From positions 3,038,001-3,102,000 of the forward strand of contig NZ_CP104582.1 of NCBI RefSeq assembly GCF_029814935.1: 64,000 nt of DNA, written 5' to 3'. Below, piece after piece: positions 18,161 to 28,381 of the stretch; position 1 is the first letter of the stretch, and each line of letters opens with the position of its first letter. A program made the translations under genes and the position numbers. The notes beneath the pieces are model-generated. The model was given only the letters and a program-made list of their open reading frames with translations, was not told where the DNA came from and ran no database searches. The stretch is from Pseudomonas sp. GD03919. GTDB lineage: Bacteria > Pseudomonadota > Gammaproteobacteria > Pseudomonadales > Pseudomonadaceae.

Positions 18161-18306
18161 TACCCACTTCTCCAAACTCGCTGTGTTTTTATTGTCACGA
18201 AGGCACATTACGGCTCGGTAAAAACGTTCTTCCCAGTGCTCGTCTACCCCGGCAACCGCGTCGGGAACAGGCAAGCAGTTCGCGTTCTTGCTGCAGCCGA
18301 AGGGCG

Positions 18307-18312
18307 AGTATA
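18307..18312 (-). promoter_or_regulatory. Candidate -10 of the csp promoter with long leader
   Basis: On the minus strand TATACT follows TGCTT, about 150 bases before the csp ATG; TTTTCA 16 bases upstream is a weak -35. The long untranslated leader in between (18161-18300) shows no reading frame. Confidence 0.4.
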
Positions 18313-18387
18313 AAGCATGAATTGCGACTGAAAAGCACTTTTTAAAAACCGCAGAGAACTCGGAAGATATGCGGCTTACAGCTTGTT

Positions 18388-19380
18388 TTATGGGTTTTTG
18401 GCCAATAGATCGCGTAACTTCTTCGCCAGCCGCTGAACCTGTTCAGACTCCAGCCGATAGGCCCAGTCACGGCGCGCTGTCACCTCTGCGGCCTCGAAAC
18501 CTTCAGCTTCGCCAAGCACCAGCCAATAGTGCTCGGCTTGTTTGTATAACGCACCCTCAAGCCTCTGTTCGTTGAAACCGGTGAGGCTGAATTGCAGCAC
18601 CGGCGCCTGCTTGAAGCTGATCTGCGCAAGCGGAGCGGCATCGGCGAACTGCAGGTTGGAGAACACCAGGGCAACACTGTTGGCCGCGCCCTCGAAGCTG
18701 AGCGTCTGCTCCTTGCGCAGTTCGGCGATAGCGAAGTTGTATTGCTGGGCATCGTCTCGCGTCAGCGTAAGTACCTCGCCGTCGGCATAGCGCAACTGTA
18801 GACGCGCGATGCTGGTGAAGGGAATATCGCTGACACGTCGATCCAGCCAGTCCAGCTCACGAATCGGCACCTGCAACTGTTGATCGATCAGCCAAACCTG
18901 ATCTTCACCGGCACGGCGCACCAGTTGCCCACTGCCTTGCTGAGACGGATTACCCAGACGCAGCCCCAGGTCGGGATGGCCGGCGAACTGCAGCTTCAGA
19001 CGCAGCGCCTGCTCATCAGGCGCGCCCTCCTCGGCCAGCCCCAGACGGGCATGCCATTGCGGGTTGGCGGTTTTGGCCTCCTGCGTGCGCGCCTCACGCA
19101 ATGCCCGCAGCAGTTCGGCCAGCGCTTGCGGCGCCGCCGGATAGTCGGCCTTGGCCGGCACCACCCAGGTGTCCCCACGTCGCTCGATACGTACCGAGGG
19201 CTGCCCCGGCTGCTCGATCTCCAGCGCCTGCAGCGTATTCAGATAGCCCTGCTCGGCTGCCAGCCAGGGCGCCGACTCGATTTTCGCCGTGCTCTGCTGC
19301 TGGCCGCGCTGCACGGCCAGGTAGCCCAGCACGCACAGCAGCACAATGACGATCAATGCGATCAGACCTTTACGCCCCAT
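18388..19380 (-). CDS. DUF4340 membrane-anchored protein of a Gld-type ABC system
   Basis: The 330-residue protein starts [20 protein letters not shown], one N-terminal membrane span, and the rest is predicted to face the periplasm. The body matches the DUF4340 pattern ([38 protein letters not shown]). The GAGGAG site decides for 19380 over an ATG at 19413. It is last in a set with ATPase, permease and GldG-like genes at 19563-23056; DUF4340 genes commonly accompany those. It is separated from the GldG-like gene by 182 bases of repeats, so it may be partly uncoupled. Its biochemical role is unknown. Confidence 0.85.
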   Translation of the reverse strand: MGRKGLIALIVIVLLCVLGYLAVQRGQQQSTAKIESAPWLAAEQGYLNTLQALEIEQPGQPSVRIERRGDTWVVPAKADYPAAPQALAELLRALREARTQEAKTANPQWHARLGLAEEGAPDEQALRLKLQFAGHPDLGLRLGNPSQQGSGQLVRRAGEDQVWLIDQQLQVPIRELDWLDRRVSDIPFTSIARLQLRYADGEVLTLTRDDAQQYNFAIAELRKEQTLSFEGAANSVALVFSNLQFADAAPLAQISFKQAPVLQFSLTGFNEQRLEGALYKQAEHYWLVLGEAEGFEAAEVTARRDWAYRLESEQVQRLAKKLRDLLAKNP

Positions 19381-19446
19381 GATCTCCTCACTATTGAGAA
19401 TGACTAACCTCATGGATGTCGCTTTACATCCACTGCAGCGGCGCAG

Positions 19447-19550
19447 GGTGGATCACGCTTCAGCGATCCACCGTTGCGGTGGGTGCAAAACTACGCCCGG
19501 TTCGTGGGAGGCGCTTTAGCCGCGACTGTCGCCGCTGACGCGCCTCCCAC
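19447..19550. repeat. Two consecutive inverted repeats between gldG-like and DUF4340 genes
   Basis: GGTGGATC/GATCCACC (19447-19472) and GTGGGAGGCG/CGCCTCCCAC (19504-19550) are perfect. The second shares its CTTTAGCCGCGA core with other REP-like sites in the window. Confidence 0.8.
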
Positions 19551-19562
19551 AGCTGATAACCG

Positions 19563-21395
19563 TCACGCGCGACGACGGCGCCGCCACAGCCACAACGCCA
19601 ATACGCCCAGGGTCAGCAACGCCGGCACCAGAGCGATGTTGATAATCTTCAGCGTGCGGCCAAGTGCCTCGATATCGGCGTTGAGTTGATAGCGCACATC
19701 GCGCAGCTCCTTGCGAATCTCCAGCTTCTGCTGGATGAAGCGCTGCAACGCGCCCTGCTGCTCTGGCGTCAGCTCCAGTGCCTGGCTGGGATCGTCGCTG
19801 CGCTGCAGCGCCGCCAGTTGCTGCTCGGTCTCGGCCAGCCGTGCCTGCAAGGCCTGCTCCTTGTCACGGAAGCGCTGTTCGGCAGCACGTTTCAGCTCCT
19901 CGACCACCACGAACGGGCGGCTGAAGCGGCCACGCGAACGCACGCTGATCAGCGCCTCGGAGCCGGTCAGGTTGTCCAGCGCGTTGATGGTGAAGCTGCC
20001 GTTGTCGGCCCAGGGCTGTGGCATGCGCTGGCCGAAAAACTCCTGCACCTGCACCCACATGCGATCGGTGAGCATATCGGTATCGGCCACGGCGATGACG
20101 TTAATGGTGTCCGCCTGCTTGAGGCCATCCTTGCGCCCTTCGATGCCGTCGGGGAAGGCCGTCTGCGCCGGGCCGTCGATACGTGCAGCGATGGTGTAGC
20201 GCTCGCCGGTCGGCTCCAGTTCACGGATCAGCTCTTCGGGATTGCTGAGCATGGCGAAACGCTGGGCGTCGAAGGGCATGGCGTATTCGGAACTCTGCAT
20301 CAGCGGCGTGAAGCGCGTTTTCGCGCCTTCCAGCGGTTCGAGGATGCCGGCGGTGGCGACGGTGACGCTCTCCAACCCGGCGGTGGCAATGTCGTTCTGG
20401 TCCAGCGCCTTGCGCGGCAGGCTCAGCCAGGCGGCGTGGCGCACCGGGCGCTGGCCCTGGCCACGGTTGACCGACATGGCGTAGGCGCCATCGCCGAGGA
20501 CCTTGTCCGGCACCAGGCGCAGCCCCCAGGCCTTGAACAGTGACTCGATGTTCGAGGCCTTGTCCACCGCCACTTCACCCGGCATATCACCGGTATCGGC
20601 CTCGGCATAGGGATCGACGAACACCATCAGCTTGCCGCCGCGCAGCACGAACTGATCGATGGCGTACAGGGTCTGCTCGGGCAGGCTCTTCGGATGCACC
20701 AGCCACAGCACCGAGACGCTCTCGGGAATCTGGTCGACATCGGCCTTGAGTTGCTCGATCTGGAACAACTGGCGCACCTGCTCCAGCACCATCCACGGCG
20801 GTGTCGGCTGCCGCGCCATCATGTCGAAACCGCCGGTCATCGACAGCCCGGAGAGCACGCCAACCACGGGCAGCTCCGGCTTCGCCAGGGTCTGCACCAG
20901 GCGGCTCAGCTCGTATTCCAGGTGCTCCTCCTGATCCAGGGCGAAGAACGGGATCACCTGAGTGTCATCCAGGCCATTGGTGCCGGCCAGGCCGAAGTAG
21001 ATCGCGTCGCCGCCCTGCTGCAGCGGGATGCCCTGCAGGCCGAACTCGGCGGCCTTGTCCTCGTCCTCGGAGAACGGCTCGGGGTCGATGATGTGCAGGC
21101 GGATCTTGCCGCCGGCCTGGGCCTGGTAGGCCTTGAGCATCTCCTCCACGCGCTGGGCATAGGTACGCAGCGCCGGCAGGTTCTTGGCCACCTTGTCCGA
21201 GTAGAAGAAGTACAGATTGATCGGCTCGTCCAGCTCAGAAAGGATCTGCTTGGTGCCGTCGGAGATGGTGTAGAGCTTCTGCTCGGTCAGGTCCAGGCGG
21301 GCACCGCTCAGCCCCAGGCCGGCCAGCAGGTTGAAGGCGAGAAAGGCCACCGCGATCAGCAGCAGCCCGGCGCCGGAATAAATCAGCTTTTTCAT
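19563..21395 (-). CDS. GldG-family auxiliary protein of an ABC exporter
   Basis: The 610-residue protein has one span at each end (KKLIYSGAGLLLIAVAFLAF near residue 2; a span near 590 followed by RRRRRA). Between them is the ABC-type auxiliary periplasmic domain, including ARLDLTEQKLYTIS, the family hallmark, and GGKLMVFVDPYAE. A coiled-coil-like stretch rich in Glu, Gln and Arg precedes the second span. GldG proteins were named from gliding motility, but non-gliding proteobacteria carry them with GldA/GldF-like genes, as here. It follows the permease by nine bases. Substrate unknown. Confidence 0.88.
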   Translation of the reverse strand: MKKLIYSGAGLLLIAVAFLAFNLLAGLGLSGARLDLTEQKLYTISDGTKQILSELDEPINLYFFYSDKVAKNLPALRTYAQRVEEMLKAYQAQAGGKIRLHIIDPEPFSEDEDKAAEFGLQGIPLQQGGDAIYFGLAGTNGLDDTQVIPFFALDQEEHLEYELSRLVQTLAKPELPVVGVLSGLSMTGGFDMMARQPTPPWMVLEQVRQLFQIEQLKADVDQIPESVSVLWLVHPKSLPEQTLYAIDQFVLRGGKLMVFVDPYAEADTGDMPGEVAVDKASNIESLFKAWGLRLVPDKVLGDGAYAMSVNRGQGQRPVRHAAWLSLPRKALDQNDIATAGLESVTVATAGILEPLEGAKTRFTPLMQSSEYAMPFDAQRFAMLSNPEELIRELEPTGERYTIAARIDGPAQTAFPDGIEGRKDGLKQADTINVIAVADTDMLTDRMWVQVQEFFGQRMPQPWADNGSFTINALDNLTGSEALISVRSRGRFSRPFVVVEELKRAAEQRFRDKEQALQARLAETEQQLAALQRSDDPSQALELTPEQQGALQRFIQQKLEIRKELRDVRYQLNADIEALGRTLKIINIALVPALLTLGVLALWLWRRRRRA

Positions 21396-21404
21396 GGGCG
21401 CTCC

Positions 21405-22132
<728 letters not shown>

Positions 22133-22136
<4 letters not shown>

Positions 22137-23056
22137 GGCTGCTCTCCCCGGGTCAGCGTGCGGAACACTTCATCGAGCCGACCGCGTTCCACATTGAGTT
22201 CACGTACCTTCCAGCCGCGCTCGGCGATCAGTGCATTGACCTGCGGGAAGATCACCTCGCCCGGCTTCGCCAGTACGCTCAGGCTATGCTCGCGGGCGTT
22301 CTCCTCGACGCCGGCAACACCCGGCAGCGCCGCAAGGGCGGCCTGGTCCAGCGCCTCATCAGCCAGCAGCGTCACCGCCTGGTGATAACGTGAGCGGCTT
22401 TCCAGCTCCAGCGGCGTGCCATCGGCCAGCAGACGGCCCTCGGCAATGATCACCGCGCGGGTACACAGCGCCGTGACCTCTTCGAGGATATGAGTGGAAA
22501 TGATCACGATCTTGTCGTGGGCCAGCCCCTGAATAAGCTGGCGCACCTGATGCTTCTGGTTGGGGTCGAGGCCGTCGGTGGGCTCATCGAGAATCAGCAC
22601 ACGCGGGTCATGCAAAATCGCCTGGGCCAGGCCAACGCGGCGCTTGAAGCCCTTGGACAATGTCTCGATGCTCTGCTCCAGCACCTTTTCCAGCTCCACC
22701 TGCTGCACCGCGCGCTGCACGCGCTGCTTCTTCTCGGCACCGCGAAAGCCACGCACCTCGGCGATAAATTCGAGAAAACCACGCACCGTCATGTCGCCAT
22801 AACACGGCGCGCCTTCGGGCAGATAACCGATCTGCCGCTGGGCCTTGAGCGTCTGGGTCTGGATATCGAAACCGAGGATGCTCGCCGTACCGGAAGTCGG
22901 CGCAAGAAAGCCGGTGAGCATCTTCATGGTGGTGGATTTACCGGCCCCGTTGGGGCCGAGAAAGCCCAGCACTTCCCCTGGCTGGACCTGGAACGACAGG
23001 TCATCGACCGCCGTGTGCTGCGCAAAACGCTTGGTCAGGTTTCTTATTTCGATCAT
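22133..23056 (-). CDS. ABC transporter ATP-binding protein, GldA-like
   Basis: A 307-residue ATPase with Walker A GPNGAGKST (residues 34-42), signature LSKGFKRRVGLAQAI near 134, and Walker B VLILDEPTDGLDP near 155. The C-terminal 80 residues form the regulatory extension seen in ABC-2 exporters (for example DrrA and NosF types). It is the first gene of the operon with permease, GldG-like and DUF4340 genes. Reading starts 165 bases after a scarred region holding an integrase 3' end. Confidence 0.94.
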
Positions 23057-23221
23057 GGCCTCTCACCGTCGCGAATGGCCTGCGCTCAGCGAAACCACCG
23101 CCCCCGCGCAGGCCGCAAGAACGCCGAGCACGCAAACCGTCGGCCCGGACGAGGGCAAGACCGTAGCAAAACCGATAAGTTCAGTCAGCACGATGAAACA
23201 AGTAGTAAATGGAATATGTGA

Positions 23222-23311
23222 TCAGCGATCCAGAGGGCTCAATACCGCGAGACCACCTCGATTGAGCACATGGGTGTAGATCATGGTGGTCTTCACGTCG
23301 GAGTGGCCGAG
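23222..23311 (-). pseudogene. 3' end of an integron-type tyrosine integrase
   Basis: The minus strand encodes 29 residues and a stop: LGHSDVKTTMIYTHVL, then NRGGLAVLSPLDR. This matches the C-terminus of integron integrases, including the Y of the TTMIYTHVL motif that forms the DNA-protein bond. Everything upstream is missing: at 23311 the sequence changes to unrelated DNA (ending TTAAGTTGATGACATTGA on the minus strand). No start, attI or cassette array is visible. Chromosomal integrons are known in the stutzeri and mendocina groups, so this is probably a scar of one. Confidence 0.75.
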
Positions 23312-23377
23312 TCAATGTCATCAACTTAAGCCCCCAGCCCTGGCCGGGGCAAGAAATCCCGGGGCTTGGACGCGCGG

Positions 23378-23751
23378 TTACAGCAGTGCCTTCACTGGTT
23401 TTGCTCCCCAGTTCAGCGCATGTGCGACGTCGGAAAAACGCTCGTCACCCACCGTGCCGTGGGGCGCGGGCTGGTCGTCGAGCAGCACCTCGCGGCGGTT
23501 GTGCTTGAGTCGGGTCTTGGCGGTGTTGGCAGTGATGGTCAGCAGCCAGGTCTTGAGGCTGGCGCGGCCTTGAAAACCTGCCAGGCTGCGCGCCACGACG
23601 AACCTGGCATCCTGCACCACCTCATCGGCGTAGGGCTGCCGACGATGGCGTAGGCCACCGCGCGCATCGCGCCCTGATAGCGCGCAACCAGCTCGCGGTA
23701 GGCCTTCTGCTCAACGGCGAGCAGGCGGCCCAAGAGATCGGAATCGGACAT
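23378..23751 (-). pseudogene. Frameshifted ECF sigma factor
   Basis: One frame starts MSDSDLLGRLLAVEQKAYRE and reaches AVAYAIVGSP; a second resumes with ADEVVQDARFVVARSL and continues FQGRASLKTWLLTITANTAK, the region 2 signature of ECF sigma factors. The break near 23632-23640 is a single missing base in a C-run (GGCAGCCCTACG where one more C restores frame). The second frame stops at 23378 soon after DDQPAPHGTVGDERFSDVA, so region 4 is also missing. In P. aeruginosa an ECF sigma gene sits beside the same KAS III homologue, which supports the identity. Confidence 0.85.
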
Positions 23752-23823
23752 AGCACTCCCATAGGTGATGCCTGCGCACAGGTGTGAACACTGCCGTGCG
23801 CCTCAGGCATACCTACAGAGAGT

Positions 23824-24951
23824 TCAACGCTTGCGCAAAATTACACTGCCGATCGAATAACCGGCACCAAAGGAGCTTAGAACACCCAGGCTGCCCGCCG
23901 GCAGGTCGTCCTGATGCTTGTGCAGGGCGATCACCGAACCGGCCGAGCTGGTGTTGGCGTAGGTGTCGAGAATCACCGGCGCCTCGTGTGGCTCGGCGTC
24001 GCGACCGAGCAGTTTGCGCGCGATCAGCAGGTTCATGTTGAGGTTGGCCTGGTGCAGCCAGAAGCGCTTGACGTCGCTGACGTTGAGCTGGTTTTCCGCC
24101 AGGTGCGCGGCGATCAGCTCGGCGACCATCGGGCAAACCTCTTTGAACACCTTGCGGCCTTCCTGCACGAACAGTTTGTCGCGCGCGCCGATGCCCTCTT
24201 CCGCCGCACGGTTGAGGAAGCCGAAGTTGTTGCGGATGTTGTTGGAGAACTGGGTCAGCAGCTTGGTGCCGACCACATCGAACTGGTGCTTGGAGGTGGC
24301 CAGGTCGGCACGCTCGATGATCACCGCCGTGGCGGCGTCGCCGAAGATGAAGTGGCTGTCGCGGTCGCGGAAGTTGAGGTGGCCGGTGCAGATTTCCGGG
24401 TTGACCATGAGAATGGCGCGGGCCTGGCCGGTCTGGATCGCAGTGGTCGCAGCCTGGATGCCGAAGGTGGCCGAGGAGCAGGCCACGTTCATGTCGTAGC
24501 CCCAGCCCTGGATGCCCAGCGCGGCCTGCACCTCGATGGCCACCGCCGGGTAGGCGCGCTGCAGGTTCGAGCAGGCGACGATCACCCCGTCGATATCGGC
24601 AACGGTCTTGCCGGCGCGCTGTAGCGCCTCTTTGGCGGCGCCCACGGCCATCTCGCAGAGGATGCCCCACTGCTCGTTATCGCGCTCGGGAATGCGCGGC
24701 ACCATGCGCTGCGGGTCGAGGATGCCGGCCTTGTCGATGACGAAGCGGCTCTTGATGCCCGAGGCCTTCTCGATAAAGGCCGAACTCGACTCGCTCAGCG
24801 CCTCGACTTCACCACGGGCGATGGCCTCGGCGTTGTCGGCGTTGAACTGCTGCACGTAGGCATTGAAGGATGCCACCAGCTCGTCGTTGGAAATGCTGTT
24901 GGCCGGGGTATAGAGACCGGTACCACTGATCACGACGTTATGCACGCTCAT
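23824..24951 (-). CDS. Beta-ketoacyl-ACP synthase III-like protein
   Basis: A 375-residue thiolase-fold condensing enzyme, longer than FabH (about 317) because of extra residues near positions 30-65. The catalytic triad is intact: C158 in [10 protein letters not shown], His in [10 protein letters not shown], and Asn in [10 protein letters not shown]. In P. aeruginosa the homologue next to an ECF sigma gene (PA3286, from memory) joins octanoyl-CoA to malonyl-ACP, feeding beta-oxidation products into fatty-acid synthesis. The same activity here is inferred. The gene diverges from the glutamate-synthase-like gene with a perfect dyad between. Confidence 0.88.
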   Translation of the reverse strand: MSVHNVVISGTGLYTPANSISNDELVASFNAYVQQFNADNAEAIARGEVEALSESSSAFIEKASGIKSRFVIDKAGILDPQRMVPRIPERDNEQWGILCEMAVGAAKEALQRAGKTVADIDGVIVACSNLQRAYPAVAIEVQAALGIQGWGYDMNVACSSATFGIQAATTAIQTGQARAILMVNPEICTGHLNFRDRDSHFIFGDAATAVIIERADLATSKHQFDVVGTKLLTQFSNNIRNNFGFLNRAAEEGIGARDKLFVQEGRKVFKEVCPMVAELIAAHLAENQLNVSDVKRFWLHQANLNMNLLIARKLLGRDAEPHEAPVILDTYANTSSAGSVIALHKHQDDLPAGSLGVLSSFGAGYSIGSVILRKR

Positions 24952-25071
24952 TCCTCTTCTCGGCCGCTGGCGGCCTCAGGCAGTAGACCGGCGACAATGG
25001 CGCCGGCCAGAAATCGGGGGACATGGGCCAAGTTCTGAAGACGGTTGGCTCCGGGCTCCAGAGTGTGCCAC

Positions 25072-25091
25072 AGGACGAAACGGTTCGTCCT
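25072..25091. promoter_or_regulatory. Perfect 8+4+8 dyad between the KAS III and glutamate-synthase-like genes
   Basis: AGGACGAA-ACGG-TTCGTCCT lies 121 bases before the KAS III start and 91 before the divergent gene. The inner GAAAC resembles half of the fatty-acid regulator PsrA's published box, but the other half does not fit. It is a good repressor-site candidate. Confidence 0.5.
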
Positions 25092-25181
25092 TAGCGCTTA
25101 ATAGTGTCTAAGCGGCCATAACCTGACCATATATAGCCATTTAGTCTAAAGTCATGTTCTGAACCGTCCTCTGGAGTCTGC

Positions 25182-26792
25182 ATGAACCTTTCCTTGCTCA
25201 GCCGCTACGCTTTTTTCGCCTTCTGCGTGCTGTTCACCCTGGCCAGCCTGCCGTTCCTTGGCCATGAATGGCTGTGGCCGTTCACGCTGCTTACGGGGGT
25301 GCTCAGCCTGATCGGCATCGGCGATCTGCTGCAGACGCGCCATGCAGTCAGGCGTAACTACCCGATCCTGGGCAATATCCGCTACCTGGTCGAAGGCATC
25401 CGCCCGGAGATTCGCCAATACCTGCTCGAAGGTGACGCCGAGCAACTGCCCTTCTCCCGCGCGCAGCGCTCGCTGGTGTATTCCCGCGCCAAGAACGAAG
25501 GTGCCGACAAACCCTTCGGCACCCTCAGTGACGTGTACCAGAACGGCTTCGAGTTCATCAGCCACTCCATGCGCCCGGCGCCGCTGACCGACCCCTGCAG
25601 CTTTCGCGTGGAGATCGGCGGGCCGCAATGCAGCCAGCCGTACTCGGCGTCCCTGTTCAACATCTCGGCGATGAGTTTCGGCTCGCTCAGCGCCAATGCG
25701 ATTCGTGCGCTGAACCAGGGCGCCAGGCTCGGCGAGTTCTACCATGACACCGGCGAGGGCAGCATCAGCCCCTACCACCGCGAGCACGGCGGCGATCTGG
25801 TCTGGGAACTGGGCAGCGGCTACTTCGGCTGCCGCACGGCAGATGGCCGTTTCGACCCCAAGCGATTCGCCGCGCAGGCCGCCAGCGCGCAGGTGAAGAT
25901 GATCGAGATCAAGCTCAGCCAGGGCGCCAAGCCGGGCCACGGCGGCATCCTGCCCAGGCACAAGGTCACCGAGGAAATCGCCAATACCCGTGGCGTGCCC
26001 ATGGGTGAAGACTGCATCTCGCCCTCGCGCCATAGCGCCTTCTCCACACCGACCGAGCTGCTGCAATTCATCGCCCAGCTACGCGAGCTGTCCGGCGGCA
26101 AGCCTGTGGGTTTCAAGTTCTGCCTGGGTCATCCGTGGGAGTTCATGGGTATCGTCAAGGCGATGCTGGAGACGGGCATCCTGCCGGACTTCATCGTCGT
26201 CGACGGCAAGGAAGGCGGTACCGGTGCGGCGCCGCTGGAGTTCACCGATCACCTGGGCGTGCCGCTGCGCGAAGGCCTGCTGTTCGTGCACAACACCCTG
26301 GTCGGCAGCAACCTGCGCGACAAGATCAGGCTCGGTGCCAGCGGCAAGATCGTCAGCGCCTTCGACATCGCCCGCGTGCTGGCCATCGGCGCCGACTGGG
26401 CCAACTCGGCGCGCGGCTTCATGTTCGCCATTGGTTGCATCCAGTCGCAGTCGTGCCACACCAACAAGTGCCCGACCGGCGTGGCCACGCAGGACCCACT
26501 GCGCCAGCGCGCGCTGGTGGTCGAGGACAAGGCTCAGCGCGCCTATAACTTCCACCGCAACACGCTCAAGGCGCTGGCCGAGATGCTCGCCGCCGCCGGC
26601 CTCGACCATCCTTCACAGATCGATGCCAAGCATCTGGTGCAGCGCCTGTCAGCGACCCAGATCAAGCTGTTCGCCCAACAGCACGTATTCCTCGCGCCGG
26701 GTGAATTGCTCAGCGGCGAGATCGGCGGCGAGTTCTACCAGCGCATGTGGCGCATGGCCCGCGCCGACAGTTTCGAGCCGGCACCGGCCTGA
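25182..26792 (+). CDS. Membrane-anchored FMN-binding glutamate synthase-like protein
   Basis: The 536-residue protein begins with two hydrophobic segments (residues 7-25 and 30-48), then a domain like the FMN-binding part of glutamate synthase: SFGSLSANAIRALNQGA, GEGSISPYHRE, KPGHGGILPRHKV, DGKEGGTGAAP and a cysteine cluster CIQSQSCHTNKCPTGVATQ resembling the [3Fe-4S] ligands. It lacks the glutaminase domain, so it is not a complete GltB. Orphans of this kind occur widely and their reaction is not established. GGAG lies before the ATG. Confidence 0.9.
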   Translation: MNLSLLSRYAFFAFCVLFTLASLPFLGHEWLWPFTLLTGVLSLIGIGDLLQTRHAVRRNYPILGNIRYLVEGIRPEIRQYLLEGDAEQLPFSRAQRSLVYSRAKNEGADKPFGTLSDVYQNGFEFISHSMRPAPLTDPCSFRVEIGGPQCSQPYSASLFNISAMSFGSLSANAIRALNQGARLGEFYHDTGEGSISPYHREHGGDLVWELGSGYFGCRTADGRFDPKRFAAQAASAQVKMIEIKLSQGAKPGHGGILPRHKVTEEIANTRGVPMGEDCISPSRHSAFSTPTELLQFIAQLRELSGGKPVGFKFCLGHPWEFMGIVKAMLETGILPDFIVVDGKEGGTGAAPLEFTDHLGVPLREGLLFVHNTLVGSNLRDKIRLGASGKIVSAFDIARVLAIGADWANSARGFMFAIGCIQSQSCHTNKCPTGVATQDPLRQRALVVEDKAQRAYNFHRNTLKALAEMLAAAGLDHPSQIDAKHLVQRLSATQIKLFAQQHVFLAPGELLSGEIGGEFYQRMWRMARADSFEPAPA

Positions 26793-26839
26793 CGGGGCAC
26801 TGACACAGGTTGCCGGTGCTGACCCGCGCAGCGCGTGGA

Positions 26840-27265
26840 TCAGGGCGTATCCGGGCGAATGTCGAAGCCGCCCTTGTTCTGGCTGACGATGCGCAGGTAC
26901 TGCGTTTCCCCAGCTTTTACCGGCACCGCGACTTCACGCAGCAGGCGGCCCATACCACAGAGGGTGTTGTCCATGCGATCCGGGGTGATGCCGACGACGC
27001 GCGTGCCAGGCGGTACCTGGAAGGTCGCCACCTCGCCGACACCGATGCGCGCGGCGACCTTGCGATCCACTTCGATGGCCACGTAGCAGCCGCCGCCCAT
27101 CATGCCGAAATCGCGGTTGACCACGATCTGAGCGCCATTCTCCTGCGCCTCCTGAAAGGCCAGCAGGCGGTCCTCCGGCACCGGCTTGATATCCTCTGGG
27201 TTACCTCGAAACGACGAACAGCCAGCCAGCAACACCAGGGGTAGAGCGATGAGGATCGAACGCAT
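26840..27265 (-). CDS. Small lipoprotein, unknown function
   Basis: A 141-residue protein with a lipoprotein signal peptide: MRSILIALPLVLLAGCSS, lipobox LAGC. I chose the ATG at 27265, which has GGAGGG upstream, over one at 27277. The mature part has YVAIEVDRKVAARIGVGEV, similar to small membrane-attached proteins whose domain clamps a cofactor or ligand, but I cannot name a family with certainty. Ser after the lipid Cys suggests outer-membrane sorting. Confidence 0.85.
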   Translation of the reverse strand: MRSILIALPLVLLAGCSSFRGNPEDIKPVPEDRLLAFQEAQENGAQIVVNRDFGMMGGGCYVAIEVDRKVAARIGVGEVATFQVPPGTRVVGITPDRMDNTLCGMGRLLREVAVPVKAGETQYLRIVSQNKGGFDIRPDTP

Positions 27266-27450
27266 GAAGCCCTCCATGGGCAGATGAGTGCCGGCTGAGT
27301 ATTGGGCTTGGCGCGTCTGTGGGCAAGGTATCGATGACAGCGATTTTCGCTAGCAAAAGCATCGATTTCTGAAATGAAGGGCGCAGTGTTTTCATCTCTT
27401 CCGAACCCGGCGCCAACCTTTCCAGGCGCCACAGATCGGAGATACGCAAG

Positions 27451-27717
27451 ATGAAATTCGCAGCCTTCAACGCCACCCTCCTCGCCGTTCTGGCCCCCTT
27501 GGCCATCGCCAGCGAGAAAGCACCTGCCACTCCCAAGGTCGAAGTGCAGGAATACCAGTACGGCATGCAGCTGGATATCGACCAGGTCCTGCAGCGCACC
27601 GACAACAGCCGCAAGAGCGGTGTGGTACCGAGCGTTCTGGTCTACCGCGACAGCCAGGGTGAAGTGCACGCCGTGCGCTTCATGGAGTGGGGCGGGCTGA
27701 GCAGCCAGAACGGCTAA
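27451..27717 (+). CDS. DUF2790 family periplasmic protein
   Basis: An 88-residue protein with a signal peptide ending ASEKA and a mature region YQYGMQLDIDQVLQRTD to VVPSVLVYRDSQGEVHAVRF, the DUF2790 pattern found almost only in Pseudomonas. Function is unknown; several paralogues respond to metals or envelope stress. GGAG stands before the ATG. Confidence 0.88.
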   Translation: MKFAAFNATLLAVLAPLAIASEKAPATPKVEVQEYQYGMQLDIDQVLQRTDNSRKSGVVPSVLVYRDSQGEVHAVRFMEWGGLSSQNG

Positions 27718-27767
27718 ACCACCTGCCTAATGCCCCGGACGAGACGCTCGTCCGGGGCGACGCCGCT

Positions 27768-28205
27768 TCAGCCTTGCAGACGCTTGACCAGACGCGCCTG
27801 CAGCGCCTCCAGCTCGGCCGGGTCGGCCTTGTTGGCCGCGTGAATACCCAGCCCCTCGCCCTCGAAGCGCGGGATCACGTGCATGTGGATATGAAACACC
27901 GTCTGCCCCGCAGGCGCGCCGTTGAACTGCGCCACCTGCACGCCAGCCGGCTGCAGTTCGTCGACCACCGCCTGGGTGACCTTCTTCACCACGGCCATGA
28001 CCTTGGCCAGGCTGGCATCGTCGATCTCGAGGATATTGCGTGCAGCAGCACGTTTGGGAATGACCAGACTGTGGCCCTTGGACTGCGGGAACAGATCGAG
28101 GAACGCCAGTACATCGTCGTCTTCGTACAGTTTGTAGCAGGGCAGGTCGCCACGAATGATCTGGGCGAAGATGTTCTGGGAATCGTAAGTACCGTGCAGG
28201 CTCAT
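27768..28205 (-). CDS. HIT family hydrolase
   Basis: A 145-residue histidine-triad protein of the Hint/HinT type, which hydrolyses nucleoside phosphoramidates. The triad is HIHMHV near residue 100, the N-terminal CIFC zinc site is replaced by NIFAQIIRGDLPCYK, and the FNGAPAGQTVFH block is typical. The start MSLHGTYDSQNIF is chosen over an upstream in-frame Met because conservation begins there. It diverges from the GST gene. Confidence 0.93.
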   Translation of the reverse strand: MSLHGTYDSQNIFAQIIRGDLPCYKLYEDDDVLAFLDLFPQSKGHSLVIPKRAAARNILEIDDASLAKVMAVVKKVTQAVVDELQPAGVQVAQFNGAPAGQTVFHIHMHVIPRFEGEGLGIHAANKADPAELEALQARLVKRLQG

Positions 28206-28381
28206 GCCGATGGGCTCCGTGCCGGGTGGAAGAAAACTCGCACCATACCGCCTCGCTCGCACACAGGGAACCAGGCAGGATTGTCCAAGTCGATGACTAG
28301 TAGTAGTTGCATCGATTTCCCGAGCGCACTCCACTCGTGCTCTGATTGCCACTTCTTCGGCCCATTCGACCAGGAATCGCC

